Shown: positions 1 to 8,808 of the stretch, piece by piece
Position numbering within the stretch: the stretch's first letter is position 1
Layout of the letters: each line of letters opens with the position of its first letter
Source: Flavobacterium omnivorum
Lineage (GTDB): Bacteria > Bacteroidota > Bacteroidia > Flavobacteriales > Flavobacteriaceae
Reading direction: 5' to 3'
DNA: 64,000 bases
NCBI RefSeq assembly: GCF_900099915.1
Contig: NZ_FNDB01000008.1
Span: 1-64,000 of the forward strand
The notes under the pieces: generated by a model
The model's database searches: none
What the model was told of the DNA's origin: nothing
The model's input: the letters and a program-made list of their open reading frames with translations, nothing else
Made by a program: the position numbers and the translations under genes

Positions 1-222
1 TTTACCTGACAAACCAAGCATTCCTTGAGCAACTTCGCGCAATGAATTGCATTTTTCTAAACAGCAAAAAACCAGACTAAATAAATGATCTTGACTTTTA
101 AAACTTTTCACATATCTGTCTGAATCATATTTCTCAACAGCTTTCTGAACCATTGAATCATCTATTAAAGAAATCAGCTGTCCGAAAACAGACTTAGTCG
201 AAAAATACTTATTTTTACCCAT
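1..222 (-). CDS. IS4-type transposase, N-terminal fragment (cut by window edge)
   Basis: Reading the minus strand from the ATG at 222 gives 74 uninterrupted codons that run off the left edge. The translation begins MGKNKYFSTKSVFGQL and continues with VEKYDSDRYVKSF and NSLREVAQGM. This is the pattern of the DUF4372 N-terminal domain of IS4-family transposases in Bacteroidetes (a K-Y-x-x-F-x-S-x-x-x-Q-L start, then YVKSF and SLRE). The DDE catalytic domain would lie outside the window, so I cannot say whether the element is intact. It sits at the distal end of a polysaccharide locus, a common place for insertion sequences. Confidence 0.75.
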   Translation of the reverse strand, partial: MGKNKYFSTKSVFGQLISLIDDSMVQKAVEKYDSDRYVKSFKSQDHLFSLVFCCLEKCNSLREVAQGMLGLSGK

Positions 223-261
223 CGTTATTTGAATTTTGCAACTCTAAATTACGATTATTTT

Positions 262-288
262 AAGAAGCCATTAATTTGGCTTCTTTTT
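262..288. terminator. Hairpin between FkbM gene and transposase
   Basis: AAGAAGCC (262-269) pairs with GGCTTCTT (278-285) around an 8-nt loop and is followed by T residues on the plus strand and an A/T stretch on the minus strand. It begins directly after the TAA of the FkbM gene (288-290), so it may end the polysaccharide transcript. The better T-run faces the plus strand, where no upstream gene is visible, so the direction is uncertain. It could also belong to the insertion sequence end. Confidence 0.4.
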
Positions 289-1034
289 TATCGGACAACA
301 ATGGTTTTTTTATATAATAAATCAACTTCAATATATTTGTTTTTATGTCCTAAATTGAAATCAAGCATTCCAGAGAGTTCAAAATGCTTACTCATGAGAT
401 GAGTATTCATTTCAGTAAATGAAGGTTGATTTGTATAAAGTTGTTCTAAATTAGCTTCAATTATTATATAATCTATGTTTTTTAATGATTCTTCAGCCCC
501 TTTTAAGACTTCTAATTCATAACCTTGAACATCTAATTTTAACAACGTAATTTCAGCCTTTACACTATTTGTCAATAAAAGAGAATCTAGCGTTTTTATT
601 TCTACCTTAATCTGCGACAAGTCATTCTCTTGTTTTGGGTAGTGAATATTGTCCGAGCTGATATCTAATATAGAACTAATATGACCGTATTTGTTTTTGT
701 TGAAATTAATCACTCCCACTTCGTTTCCTAAAGCAAGGTTATGCGTTTTGATTTTTTTATTGGAATCGAATAATTTTTCGATTTTTAAATACAAGTCTGG
801 CAATGGTTCAAAGGCGTTTATTGCTGCATTAGGATAAAAATGGCTAGCGACTTTAGAGAATTGGCCTGAATTAGAACCAACATCAATAATATTATCTAAT
901 TGGGGCACCATTTTTTTTAAATTAGAAACAACTTCAAATGAAGCTATGGAAAAGAGTTTTCCTTGAACTAACTGTAAAGCCCATTTAGACTTTGCAACAA
1001 TAAATAACTGTTTGATCAGTGTAGAATACCTCAT
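288..1034 (-). CDS. FkbM family SAM-dependent methyltransferase
   Basis: 248 aa. The SAM-binding motif I is IIDVGSNSGQFS at about residues 49-60. The FkbM signature LLKLDVQGYELEVLKGAEE lies near residues 163-182, with TLDSLL just before it. FkbM-type enzymes O-methylate hydroxyls on sugars or polyketides. Next to glycosyltransferases, the likely role is methylation of a residue of the surface polysaccharide. It is the last gene of the minus-strand polysaccharide locus, separated from the preceding glycosyltransferase by a 274-bp gap that holds a coding-like remnant. No signal peptide, so cytoplasmic. Substrate unknown. Confidence 0.85.
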   Translation of the reverse strand: MRYSTLIKQLFIVAKSKWALQLVQGKLFSIASFEVVSNLKKMVPQLDNIIDVGSNSGQFSKVASHFYPNAAINAFEPLPDLYLKIEKLFDSNKKIKTHNLALGNEVGVINFNKNKYGHISSILDISSDNIHYPKQENDLSQIKVEIKTLDSLLLTNSVKAEITLLKLDVQGYELEVLKGAEESLKNIDYIIIEANLEQLYTNQPSFTEMNTHLMSKHFELSGMLDFNLGHKNKYIEVDLLYKKTIVVR

Positions 1035-1149
1035 TATTTTTTAATTATCTAGTGCTTGTTTTAACTTAATTTTAATAGTGCAAGATAAAATAAAACCTAA
1101 AACAATATCCTGTTTAACACTACTATTTTACTTCTATTGTTTAATTAAA

Positions 1150-1325
1150 GATGCCTACTGATTATGAGGTTTTACAACTATTAATATGGTACATTTTATC
1201 ACGAAATGGAAGCTAAATTGTGGCATTTAGGGTTCCATTTACAAGCTTTAGAAAATAGATTCTATGATACAAAGACAGGAGAACAGCTGGAAGTTGACGC
1301 TATATTCTCTAAAATAAATCAATAA
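1150..1325 (+). pseudogene. Short coding-like remnant, possibly frameshifted, of unknown origin
   Basis: The gap between the FkbM and GT4 genes holds an opposite-strand reading frame from ATG 1206 to TAA 1323-1325 (39 codons, MEAKLWHLGFHLQ... ending FSKINQ). Its composition is protein-like (Trp, His, Tyr, Glu) and unlike the AT-rich flanks. A second frame just upstream (ATG 1150, MPTDYEVLQLL) ends as this one begins, so the two may be parts of one frameshifted gene tail. The 3' end overlaps the end of the convergent glycosyltransferase by 17 bp. I do not recognise the family. It could also be a real small gene. Confidence 0.3.
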
Positions 1326-2535
1326 AATTGTTTGCTTTTTTTATCAAATCTTTCTCGAACTGTGGTAATACACTTTCGAGAGCAAAATTTGCTACCACGT
1401 ATTGTCTTGCTCTTAAGCCCATTAATTTTCCCGTTTTGGGATTTTCTTTTAATTGGAGTAGTGCTAGTTTTACCGTTTCAATACTGTTTTCATGGATATA
1501 AAACCCACCTTGAGAATGCTCAAAATTGCTCTTTATTTCAGAATCTTCGTGGCCAGTAACTATGGAAGGCTTTGCGCTTGCCATCATTCCTAAAATTTTT
1601 GAAGGCATTACTAGATCTTTGAACTCTGGTTTTTGAAACAATACATGAACATCTGCCTGACACAACAAGTTATTTAACTGATTATAAGGTACTGGCGGAC
1701 AATAGGTGAAATTACCTAGGATTTGTAACTGCTGCACAATTTCCTCTCTTTTTGCGCCTTCACCAACCAAATAAAAATGGAATTCAGGATGCATCTGCAT
1801 TGCTGTTACGAACTGCATGTAGAAATCCCAGTCTTGCTTTTCACCAATGTTACCTGAGTAAAGGATGTTGAATGTAGTAGAACTAGTAAATACCTTATTC
1901 TCTTGGGCAGTTTCAGGATTTATCATAGAATAATCGATCCAATTTGGAAAGTAAATTCGATCAACGTTAGATTTCTGCGCTAATTTGATCATCATGCCTT
2001 TACTGATCGTACTATTACAGTCCGCTCTGTTTAATGTCCATTTCTCAATTTGAAATAAAATCTTAGAGATGATCTGATGCTTAGACGGTACCTTAGTTTT
2101 CAAGGCAGCATCAAATTCAAAATCCTGTATGTGAATCCATAACATCCCTCCCTTACTTATTTTTAAAAACCAACCTAAAATAATGGAAACTGTGAAAGGC
2201 ATAACGACAATAATCACATCCGATTTTTTGATTTTTAAAACATTAACAACAGAACCCACAAGGAAATGAGCCATTTGAAGGACTCTTTTGAAAAAGGTTG
2301 GTTTTGCGGGTGTGTATTGCTTGAATCTATATACTGTGACGTGGTTGATCGTTTCTTTCGAAAAAAGGGGGCTATTAACATATTCAGCATGAACCTTCCA
2401 TTGCGGATAATAAGGAACGCCAGTTATAATACTAACTTCGTGTTTGAGCGCCAAAAATTCCGCCACACCAGTTGTGTATAAACCAATCCCGCTGTCCTCT
2501 GGGAAATAATTATGGCCAATTATAGTAATTTTCAT
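1309..2535 (-). CDS. GT4 glycosyltransferase, WcaI/WbuB type
   Basis: 408 aa. It starts MKITIIGHNYFPEDSGIGLY and continues ITGVPYYPQWKV; this N-P-E-x-x-G-I-G-x-Y plus PYYP pattern is typical of WcaI-like (WbuB) glycosyltransferases of colanic acid and O-antigen loci. The C-terminal GT-B half has LYSGNIGEKQDWDF and the donor-binding region PSKILGMMASAKPSIVTG, where the usual E-x7-E is replaced by K-I-L-G-M-M-A-S. It is predicted to transfer a sugar, probably from a nucleotide donor, to the growing lipid-linked repeat unit in the cytoplasm. It follows the next GT4 gene by 9 bp, so the two are co-transcribed. Sugar specificity cannot be read from the sequence. Confidence 0.85.
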   Translation of the reverse strand: MKITIIGHNYFPEDSGIGLYTTGVAEFLALKHEVSIITGVPYYPQWKVHAEYVNSPLFSKETINHVTVYRFKQYTPAKPTFFKRVLQMAHFLVGSVVNVLKIKKSDVIIVVMPFTVSIILGWFLKISKGGMLWIHIQDFEFDAALKTKVPSKHQIISKILFQIEKWTLNRADCNSTISKGMMIKLAQKSNVDRIYFPNWIDYSMINPETAQENKVFTSSTTFNILYSGNIGEKQDWDFYMQFVTAMQMHPEFHFYLVGEGAKREEIVQQLQILGNFTYCPPVPYNQLNNLLCQADVHVLFQKPEFKDLVMPSKILGMMASAKPSIVTGHEDSEIKSNFEHSQGGFYIHENSIETVKLALLQLKENPKTGKLMGLRARQYVVANFALESVLPQFEKDLIKKANNFIDLF

Positions 2536-2544
2536 AGTTGCCGT

Positions 2545-3636
2545 TTATTTCCTAATTGTTTCTAAAATGATACTTTCTAGAGTAGTAAGAAATTTGGTTT
2601 CAGTAAACCTCTGCCTAGCATAGACTCCGTTTGCTATTGCTTTTTTTTGTAATTCCTCCCAATTTGAAATTGTGAATTTCAATTTTAAATACAGATCTTC
2701 TTCACTTTTTTCGATACAAAATACAGCGTTTTCCTCTGAACAAATATCGGGAATTCCGGCATGTTTTGTAGTCAGTATTAAGGCATTAAAAGCCATTGCC
2801 TCTAAAATACTAATAGGTTGTCCTTCCATACTGAAAAAGGTAGGTAGACAAAAAACATTTCCCCAAATCAACAAGTCTTGCTTGGCGGTTCCGGAGACAA
2901 TTCCTAGATAGGACACATTACTTAAATCTGCTAGTAACCCATCTACATTGTTGTCTTTAATCTTGTTTCCTGCTATTTTAACTTCTATAAATAGACCTTC
3001 TTCATTCAATCTTTTAATCACTTTAAGCAACAGGTTTATCCCTTTTTCTTCTAATAAATTACTTAAGAAGAAAAGTCGAATTGTGGAAAAATCTTTTTGC
3101 TGTAACACTATTTCCTCAGAAAGCAATAATTTATCTTCTACAAAATTATACAATTCATAAACAGCCTCTTCCGCAATAAATGGAGTCAAGTTGTCTCTTA
3201 ATGAAGTAGAAAGTACGATTCCTGTATCGAATGAAGCAATGATTTTAAAAAAAAGAGTCTTTTTTATTCCATGTAACGAATGATATTCTTTTTTTAGGTG
3301 GTTGCTGTGCAAATGAAGGAGTATCTTCTTGTTTAAAATTTTCGCCAAAATGATGAAAGGGGCATATTTTAGGACGCCAAAAAATGTAATCCCAATAGTG
3401 ATATAAACGGCATCGGCTGGGAAAATTTTGTAACTCTGTAAATAAGTCTTTAGAAAGTTCAACTTCTCAAATGAGAAAGTACCGATGGCGCTATTAACAG
3501 CATCTGAAAGTTCCGTATTTATTTTTTTTACATTCCAACCCCTCTTGGCTAAGCCATTTGCAACAACTTCGTTGGACAAACTGATTCCTTTTGGTGGACC
3601 TGGAAAAGGGCCAATGATAAGCAAGTTCTGTCTCAT
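2545..3636 (-). CDS. GT4 family glycosyltransferase
   Basis: 363 aa, GT-B fold. The N-terminal glycine loop is IGPFPGPPKGISLSNEV. The C-terminal half has FFLSNLLEEKGINLLLK (the typical start of a Glycos_transf_1 domain) and FCLPTFFSMEGQPISILEAM, where the S-x-x-E-G-Q-P-x-x-x-L-E-A-M motif binds the donor phosphate. It overlaps the end of the upstream ligase-like gene by 4 bp (ATGA), so translation is coupled. Expected role: addition of one sugar of the surface-polysaccharide repeat at the cytoplasmic face. Linkage and donor unknown. Confidence 0.87.
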   Translation of the reverse strand: MRQNLLIIGPFPGPPKGISLSNEVVANGLAKRGWNVKKINTELSDAVNSAIGTFSFEKLNFLKTYLQSYKIFPADAVYITIGITFFGVLKYAPFIILAKILNKKILLHLHSNHLKKEYHSLHGIKKTLFFKIIASFDTGIVLSTSLRDNLTPFIAEEAVYELYNFVEDKLLLSEEIVLQQKDFSTIRLFFLSNLLEEKGINLLLKVIKRLNEEGLFIEVKIAGNKIKDNNVDGLLADLSNVSYLGIVSGTAKQDLLIWGNVFCLPTFFSMEGQPISILEAMAFNALILTTKHAGIPDICSEENAVFCIEKSEEDLYLKLKFTISNWEELQKKAIANGVYARQRFTETKFLTTLESIILETIRK

Positions 3637-4847
3637 TTTGAAATGTTTTTATCAAACTCCGAAGTGTAAATAAACATACTTGTAATAAAGGAGTAAATAA
3701 TTATTCCGTTTTGCCGTTCCAAAACACTTTCGAAAAGAAAAACAAAAATAAAAAATAATAAAAAGACGATTGCTTCCGCATTTTTTCGCTTCATAAAATT
3801 TCGAAATAAATAAGCTACTGAAAATAAATACAAAAGAATACCAATAACGCCAGTAGCTAATCCTATTTGAAGATATTGATTGTGTGCATTATAATTTTCT
3901 TTAGATAAAACTGCATATCCATCCAAAGCTAATTTTTTGCTTAAAACTTCTTGGGCATCTCCTACACCATATCCTAAATAATTTGAATTTTTAATTACTT
4001 TTTCACTTGTATTCCATAAAATATACCTAATTCCAGAGGAGGTTTCCTTGTTATTTACCACTTTACTAGTGTCAAATAGTTCTAAAAAACGACTTCTGAT
4101 TTCGGTAACACAAAGTGATACTAAAAATAGTCCAATAAAAACAAAGACCAATTTAGCGGTCTGTTTCTTGTCGTTTTTGAGGAATAATAAAATACCGGAT
4201 AAAATAAAAAAGGAAACGATTACACCTTTTCTAGCTAGTATTAAAAGTCCAAAAATTAAAATTAGAAACAAAAAAAAGTTTAATATTTTGTTTCTAAAAC
4301 CTTCTATCAAAATAAAAAACAAGGCAATTGAAAAAAAGATTGAGCTATAAATGGGATGTTCATTCAAACCCCAAAATTCATAAGTTATAAAGGAATAGTA
4401 AGTATACAAATCCAGTTTTTGACTAAAATAACCCAGTTGGAATAAGTAAATAAATAGCAGACTTGAGTAGATACTGGCCGCAACAATAACCGTTTTACGA
4501 AATATTTTATTAAAAATAATTTTTGTTTCTAGGGTCAAAAAAGAATATCCAAGCGGAATCAGGACAATGGGAATACAACGAATTAAAATTGTAAAACCCC
4601 TTTGAATATTTTCCGAAAAAAGTAGGCTGACTGCATAGCCAATGAAGAAAATACCACATATAATTAGTGTTTTTATCTCAATTTTAATGTTTTTTCTGTT
4701 TTTAAAAAGTGAAAAAAGACTCCAGACAAAAAAAACAAATACCGTTAAAGGCTTTATTTTAAAAGGCAATAACACAAATAAACCACAAAAAAAAGCAACA
4801 TAAGGCCCTACTTTTTCAAGTGTAAAATCTTTTATCTTCATGCTCAT
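3633..4847 (-). CDS. O-antigen ligase / Wzy_C family membrane protein
   Basis: 404 aa, very hydrophobic with about 10-12 predicted membrane segments. A hydrophilic loop near residues 250-330 contains ETSSGIRYILWNTS and NAHNQYLQIGLATG. The R-x-x-x-W and H-N-x-Y-L-Q motifs are those of the Wzy_C/WaaL superfamily, whose members transfer polymerised glycan from undecaprenyl diphosphate to an acceptor or act as polymerases. It overlaps the neighbouring polymerase-like gene by 4 bp and the following glycosyltransferase by 4 bp. With a separate Wzy-like protein next door, a ligase role is the better guess, but the families are not separable by eye. Confidence 0.8.
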   Translation of the reverse strand: MSMKIKDFTLEKVGPYVAFFCGLFVLLPFKIKPLTVFVFFVWSLFSLFKNRKNIKIEIKTLIICGIFFIGYAVSLLFSENIQRGFTILIRCIPIVLIPLGYSFLTLETKIIFNKIFRKTVIVAASIYSSLLFIYLFQLGYFSQKLDLYTYYSFITYEFWGLNEHPIYSSIFFSIALFFILIEGFRNKILNFFLFLILIFGLLILARKGVIVSFFILSGILLFLKNDKKQTAKLVFVFIGLFLVSLCVTEIRSRFLELFDTSKVVNNKETSSGIRYILWNTSEKVIKNSNYLGYGVGDAQEVLSKKLALDGYAVLSKENYNAHNQYLQIGLATGVIGILLYLFSVAYLFRNFMKRKNAEAIVFLLFFIFVFLFESVLERQNGIIIYSFITSMFIYTSEFDKNISK

Positions 4848-6133
4848 TGTTTCTGAAAATTACTAGAATTTGTTTTAAGAGGCATTTTAATTTTAACTCT
4901 TTTTAAAATAAAATAAAGCATATAAAGTGCCATCGAATAGTAGATAAAACGATGGGAAGATCTTAGGTTGTATTCAAAACTATGAACTACATATAAAGCT
5001 AATACTAAAAATTGGAGTACTGCCCAAAAATATTTTTTATGAAGGACTTGACTTTTTATAAAAAAATCTACCGCCGCAAAATAATAACCCAATAGCGAAT
5101 AATAAAAGATACTAAAAAGTGGATATTTAGCCAGTTCACCTATGGCTGTATAGGGAGCAATTTCATTTATCCTGAGTTTTGAGGCAATTGCATACCAGTT
5201 TGTCAACCTTCCAGGTAATGGGTTTAATACGGTGACTAAATTACTAATAGAAGCGTTTTTATAAACGTGAATAGTCTCCGAAGTTGCATAAAATCCAAAA
5301 ATAAACGTATAATAAATATTCATGATTGTATACTTGAACAGAATCTCCGGTTTAGAAACCGTTGCCTTCAAATAGGGAATAAGCCCATGTGTATTGGACT
5401 CCAATCGCAGCGAAATATTATACCCAAAAAAAACAATAACAAAAGGAATAAAGAAAACAAAAAATCTTTTGGCACGCTCATGATTCAAAAACACTGAATA
5501 ACTCAATCCAAATGCTACTAAATAAATTGTTGCTGACCTACTCCCCACTCCTATCCCAACGGTCATCGCAATAAAAAAAGCCGCTAAAGCAAGAGATCTA
5601 TTTTGCCTATAAAGCGTACCTGACAATAGGCAAAGAACAATAAATAAATTTTGATAAATAATTTTAAAAATTGAATTGTCCTTAGGGATATATTCGACTC
5701 GATAAAACAGCATTGAACCATAATCAATGTAAACCAAAACGATACAAACAATAGCTATCGCAAATATTACGATGGAAATTTGATTAGTATTGAGATTTAT
5801 ATTTTGAACATTTATGATTTTGATCCGCTGTTTTGCTAGAGTAAAATACGATTTATTCAAAAAGGAATATAAAAAAACGCCTATTAAAAACAGTAAAAGC
5901 ATTTTTATGTAAACTAAAAAGGCTCGGTTAAACTTATTTTTTCCAATAAAATCAAATTGAAAAAAATTAAATTTCTCATGACTAGGATAGAAATTATGAT
6001 ATAGAACCGTTGAAACTAAAACCCCAATAAAAAATAACACAAAAACATCAACAGGAGACAGCAAAAATATTTTTCGCTTCCAATAGAGCATCCCTACCAG
6101 CAAGAACAAAAAAAATAAAATTACGATCATCAT
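4844..6133 (-). CDS. O-antigen / oligosaccharide repeat-unit polymerase (Wzy-like)
   Basis: 429 aa integral membrane protein with about 11-12 hydrophobic segments and few charged residues outside short loops. The segment GIGVGSRSATIYLVAFGLS followed by a charged turn, and a large periplasmic loop around residues 280-330 with PLPGRLTNWYAI, fit the OTCace/Wzy-like polymerases (oligosaccharide repeat unit polymerase family). Predicted to join lipid-linked repeats at the periplasmic side of the inner membrane, working with the Wzx flippase at 6685-7929 and the Wzz-like protein at 10235-11227. Wzy proteins diverge strongly, so the assignment rests on topology plus context. Confidence 0.75.
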   Translation of the reverse strand: MMIVILFFLFLLVGMLYWKRKIFLLSPVDVFVLFFIGVLVSTVLYHNFYPSHEKFNFFQFDFIGKNKFNRAFLVYIKMLLLFLIGVFLYSFLNKSYFTLAKQRIKIINVQNINLNTNQISIVIFAIAIVCIVLVYIDYGSMLFYRVEYIPKDNSIFKIIYQNLFIVLCLLSGTLYRQNRSLALAAFFIAMTVGIGVGSRSATIYLVAFGLSYSVFLNHERAKRFFVFFIPFVIVFFGYNISLRLESNTHGLIPYLKATVSKPEILFKYTIMNIYYTFIFGFYATSETIHVYKNASISNLVTVLNPLPGRLTNWYAIASKLRINEIAPYTAIGELAKYPLFSIFYYSLLGYYFAAVDFFIKSQVLHKKYFWAVLQFLVLALYVVHSFEYNLRSSHRFIYYSMALYMLYFILKRVKIKMPLKTNSSNFQKQ

Positions 6134-6150
6134 TCTATGTTTTGGAAATA

Positions 6151-6561
6151 CTAGCTTCTTTCAAGCGCTTTAATTGCAGCGTTTGTATTGTAAAAATTGG
6201 CTGTATGTCCTACAATATACATATAGAGCTCGCCCTCTTTCTCGTCCATTAAGGAAATTTGAGGACTCGATTCTGGTCCTTTGAATACTTCAATAGAATA
6301 CGTTGGTGTTTTGTAAACTGGAATACTTTCAGCATTTGTAGCTTCATACCATCCAGAAGCATTCTTTCCTACAAATACCTTTCCTGTTAACCGGTTTAAA
6401 ACTACTAAAGTATACTCATTAGCCTCTACTTGATAGAGTTCCATTTGATATTTTTGTTTGTTTACAATTTCTTTTAGACTGAAAGAATCCGCTTTCTTTT
6501 CCTCCTCTTTACAGGATACTGCCAATGCTAAAACAAATATCAAATAAATATACTTTTTCAT
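6151..6561 (-). CDS. Small lipoprotein of unknown function within the polysaccharide locus
   Basis: 136 aa. A lipoprotein signal peptide is clear: MKKYIYLIFVLALAVSCKEE, with the lipobox Ala-Val-Ser-Cys and the lipidated Cys at residue 17, followed by an acidic/lysine stretch. The mature part is a small mixed alpha/beta domain (YQMELYQVEANEYTLVVLN) without a family I recognise. It lies between wzx and wzy but has its own -7 element (TATATTTG at 6592-6599, minus), so it can be expressed apart from the operon. Whether it takes part in glycan assembly is unknown. Confidence 0.75.
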   Translation of the reverse strand: MKKYIYLIFVLALAVSCKEEEKKADSFSLKEIVNKQKYQMELYQVEANEYTLVVLNRLTGKVFVGKNASGWYEATNAESIPVYKTPTYSIEVFKGPESSPQISLMDEKEGELYMYIVGHTANFYNTNAAIKALERS

Positions 6562-6591
6562 TTTTTAGTTTTTTTTAATTCAGATTTTATA

Positions 6592-6599
6592 CAAATATA
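6592..6599 (-). promoter_or_regulatory. Bacteroidetes-type -7 element for the lipoprotein gene
   Basis: TATATTTG on the minus strand matches TAnnTTTG and lies 30 bp before the ATG at 6561. No clear -33 TTTG is seen. It suggests an internal promoter inside the polysaccharide locus. Confidence 0.5.
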
Positions 6600-6684
6600 G
6601 TAGCTATTTTTAATTTTCATTATTAAATCACATTATAATCGTCACCTTTTAATATCGTTTCCTGTATCTTATTTTATGTTCTAA

Positions 6685-7929
6685 TTACAATAACGTTTTC
6701 TTTTTAACAGCAAAATAAAAAATAAGTAAAACCATGATTATATCTACACTAACACGAAGGCTGACTAAATTTTTAAAACTCATTTGTCCCATAAAGTACA
6801 GCATTAATACTACAAATATATAAATCAAACAAGAAAAAACAAGAGCGTAATTATATTGTTTTAATGCCCCAAAAGCTACTAATGAACAACTTCCTATGAT
6901 GATGGAACTACTGATTACTGGTATCAATACTACCAATGATTTTAGTAAATAGGCATATTTCCCCATAGGAATCCCGCCAAAAAACATCATTAATTCTTCG
7001 GAAAAATAATAAATACTTCCTGCAAAGAACAAAGCACTGCAGATTGTAAAAAGAACTAGTTTTTGTAAAAATAGTTTATTCCTTGTACGCACAATGGATG
7101 GAAAAACAGCTTGTTGAATGACTTCAAAAGGAAAAATAAAAGCGAAAATAATTTTAGAAGCTATGTCAAAACCGGAAACTAAATTTTTAGAACAGAAATA
7201 ACCAATTAAAAAGATAGTGCCAAAATTTAAAAAAAGTGTTGAAAATCGTCCTAAAAAAAATAAGTAGCCTTCTTTTAGGTAAAACTTCAGCGTCGCTAGG
7301 GGAACGATTATGAATTTAAAGTTGGATACTTTTTTCAAAAAATAAAATCCCAACCCTCCCCAAACTAAGTTCGAAACTACCAAAATATATATATAGACTA
7401 CGATATGATTTGCATTTTTTACAAACAGTATCGTAAGAATAACCAATAAAGATCTGGAAATAACACTTACGATAGCGATGGGTTTCATTTTTTCGATTCC
7501 TTGAAAATACCAAATTGGAAATAAAATTTCTCCAATTCCCATCAGTAACATAAAAAATAGCAGATGGGCAACTTTTGCTATTTCATCATTAAAAGAAAAT
7601 AACCCCAGCAGTAAAAAACCAAAGACAAATAATCCTGTTTTTATGGTTAAAATGGCAGAAATAATTTCGTCTATCTTAGCCTTATTTTGTTTGTTTTCAA
7701 CAATATATTTTGCCACATACATATCAAACCCAAAATTAACCAATATTAAAAAGTATTGCGTAAATGAATCAACCCAAGTAAGAATGCCATAGCCTTGTTC
7801 TCCTAAAGTCCTTATTAAATAACCCAACAAGATATACTTTGAAAGTATATTGGTAAACTTAATAACACTAAAATAAAAGAAGTTATGTGCTACTTCATTA
7901 CTGAATGATAGGTATATTTTTCTCCACAT
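6685..7929 (-). CDS. Polysaccharide flippase, Wzx/PST (MOP superfamily)
   Basis: 414 aa with about 12 hydrophobic segments, starting MWRKIYLSFSNEVAHNFFYF. The region ILSKYILLGYLIRTLGEQGYGILTW is the classic N-terminal motif of the polysaccharide transport family (TM1, then a L-G-x-x-x-Y-G loop). It should flip the undecaprenyl-diphosphate-linked repeat from the cytoplasmic to the periplasmic leaflet. It begins about 30 bp after rfbD and precedes the lipoprotein and polymerase genes. The length fits the family. Confidence 0.85.
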   Translation of the reverse strand: MWRKIYLSFSNEVAHNFFYFSVIKFTNILSKYILLGYLIRTLGEQGYGILTWVDSFTQYFLILVNFGFDMYVAKYIVENKQNKAKIDEIISAILTIKTGLFVFGFLLLGLFSFNDEIAKVAHLLFFMLLMGIGEILFPIWYFQGIEKMKPIAIVSVISRSLLVILTILFVKNANHIVVYIYILVVSNLVWGGLGFYFLKKVSNFKFIIVPLATLKFYLKEGYLFFLGRFSTLFLNFGTIFLIGYFCSKNLVSGFDIASKIIFAFIFPFEVIQQAVFPSIVRTRNKLFLQKLVLFTICSALFFAGSIYYFSEELMMFFGGIPMGKYAYLLKSLVVLIPVISSSIIIGSCSLVAFGALKQYNYALVFSCLIYIFVVLMLYFMGQMSFKNLVSLRVSVDIIMVLLIFYFAVKKKTLL

Positions 7930-7959
7930 TTACTTTCAAATTAGTTCTGTTTCCTTAGC

Positions 7960-8808
7960 CTAAATTGTTTTGTCCCATGTTTTAATTTCAATATCAAATG
8001 TCTTTTTGATCTTGCTTTTATCTAAAACACTGTATCGAGGTCTGTACGCAGGGGTTGGATACTTAGAACTTGGTATTGGTTTTAAATCAATTTTGATGTG
8101 ATTAACTTCAAATATTTTTTGAGCAAAATCAAACCAACTGCATGCTCCTTCATTACTGAAATTGTAAATACCGAAGGTGTTCATTTCTGGGTTTTTATTA
8201 GTAAACAAAATAATCTGTACCAATGCATTCGCTAATTCCACCGCATGTGTAGGTGTTCCTATTTGATCATCAACCACTGCTAGCTCGTTTCTTTCTGTGG
8301 CCAATCGCAACATGGTTTTCATAAAATTATTCCCAAATTGCGAATAAACCCAAGATGTTCTTACAATAAAATAGTCTTGTAAAATGCTTTGAATAGCTTT
8401 TTCTCCGTCTAATTTAGTTTGCCCATAAACGCTTTTTGGATTGGGAGTTGCGTCTTCGGTGTAAGGTGTTGTTGCATTTCCATCAAAGATAAAATCCGTA
8501 GAAACATGAATTAATTTGGCTTTGAACTCTTTACAGGCCTCCGCTAAATTTTTAGCACCGGTCAAATTGATTGCAATCGCTTTATCTGGCTCACTTTCGG
8601 CCTTATCAACGGCGGTATATGCAGCTGTGTTAATACAAAAATCAGGCTTAATTGTGTTGAAAACGGACGCTATTGCTACTTTTACAGTAATATCGAGTGC
8701 TTTAGAATCACAAAAAACAAAATCAATTTGAGGGTATTTATCGGCAACAAATCGAAGGGACTGTCCTAATTGTCCATTCGCACCTGTTACAAGCACTACC
8801 AAGCGCAT
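7960..8808 (-). CDS. rfbD: dTDP-4-dehydrorhamnose reductase
   Basis: 282 aa. The NAD(P)-binding motif VTGANGQLGQS (residues 7-16) and the sequence NTAAYTAVDKAE (near residue 60-71) are characteristic of RmlD/RfbD. The YGQTKLDGEKA segment holds the catalytic Tyr-x-x-x-Lys. It reduces dTDP-4-dehydro-L-rhamnose to dTDP-L-rhamnose, the last step of the pathway. The start overlaps the end of rfbC by 13 bp, so translation is coupled. A start three codons downstream cannot be excluded because the N-terminus MRLVVLVTG is slightly longer than usual. Confidence 0.93.
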   Translation of the reverse strand: MRLVVLVTGANGQLGQSLRFVADKYPQIDFVFCDSKALDITVKVAIASVFNTIKPDFCINTAAYTAVDKAESEPDKAIAINLTGAKNLAEACKEFKAKLIHVSTDFIFDGNATTPYTEDATPNPKSVYGQTKLDGEKAIQSILQDYFIVRTSWVYSQFGNNFMKTMLRLATERNELAVVDDQIGTPTHAVELANALVQIILFTNKNPEMNTFGIYNFSNEGACSWFDFAQKIFEVNHIKIDLKPIPSSKYPTPAYRPRYSVLDKSKIKKTFDIEIKTWDKTI

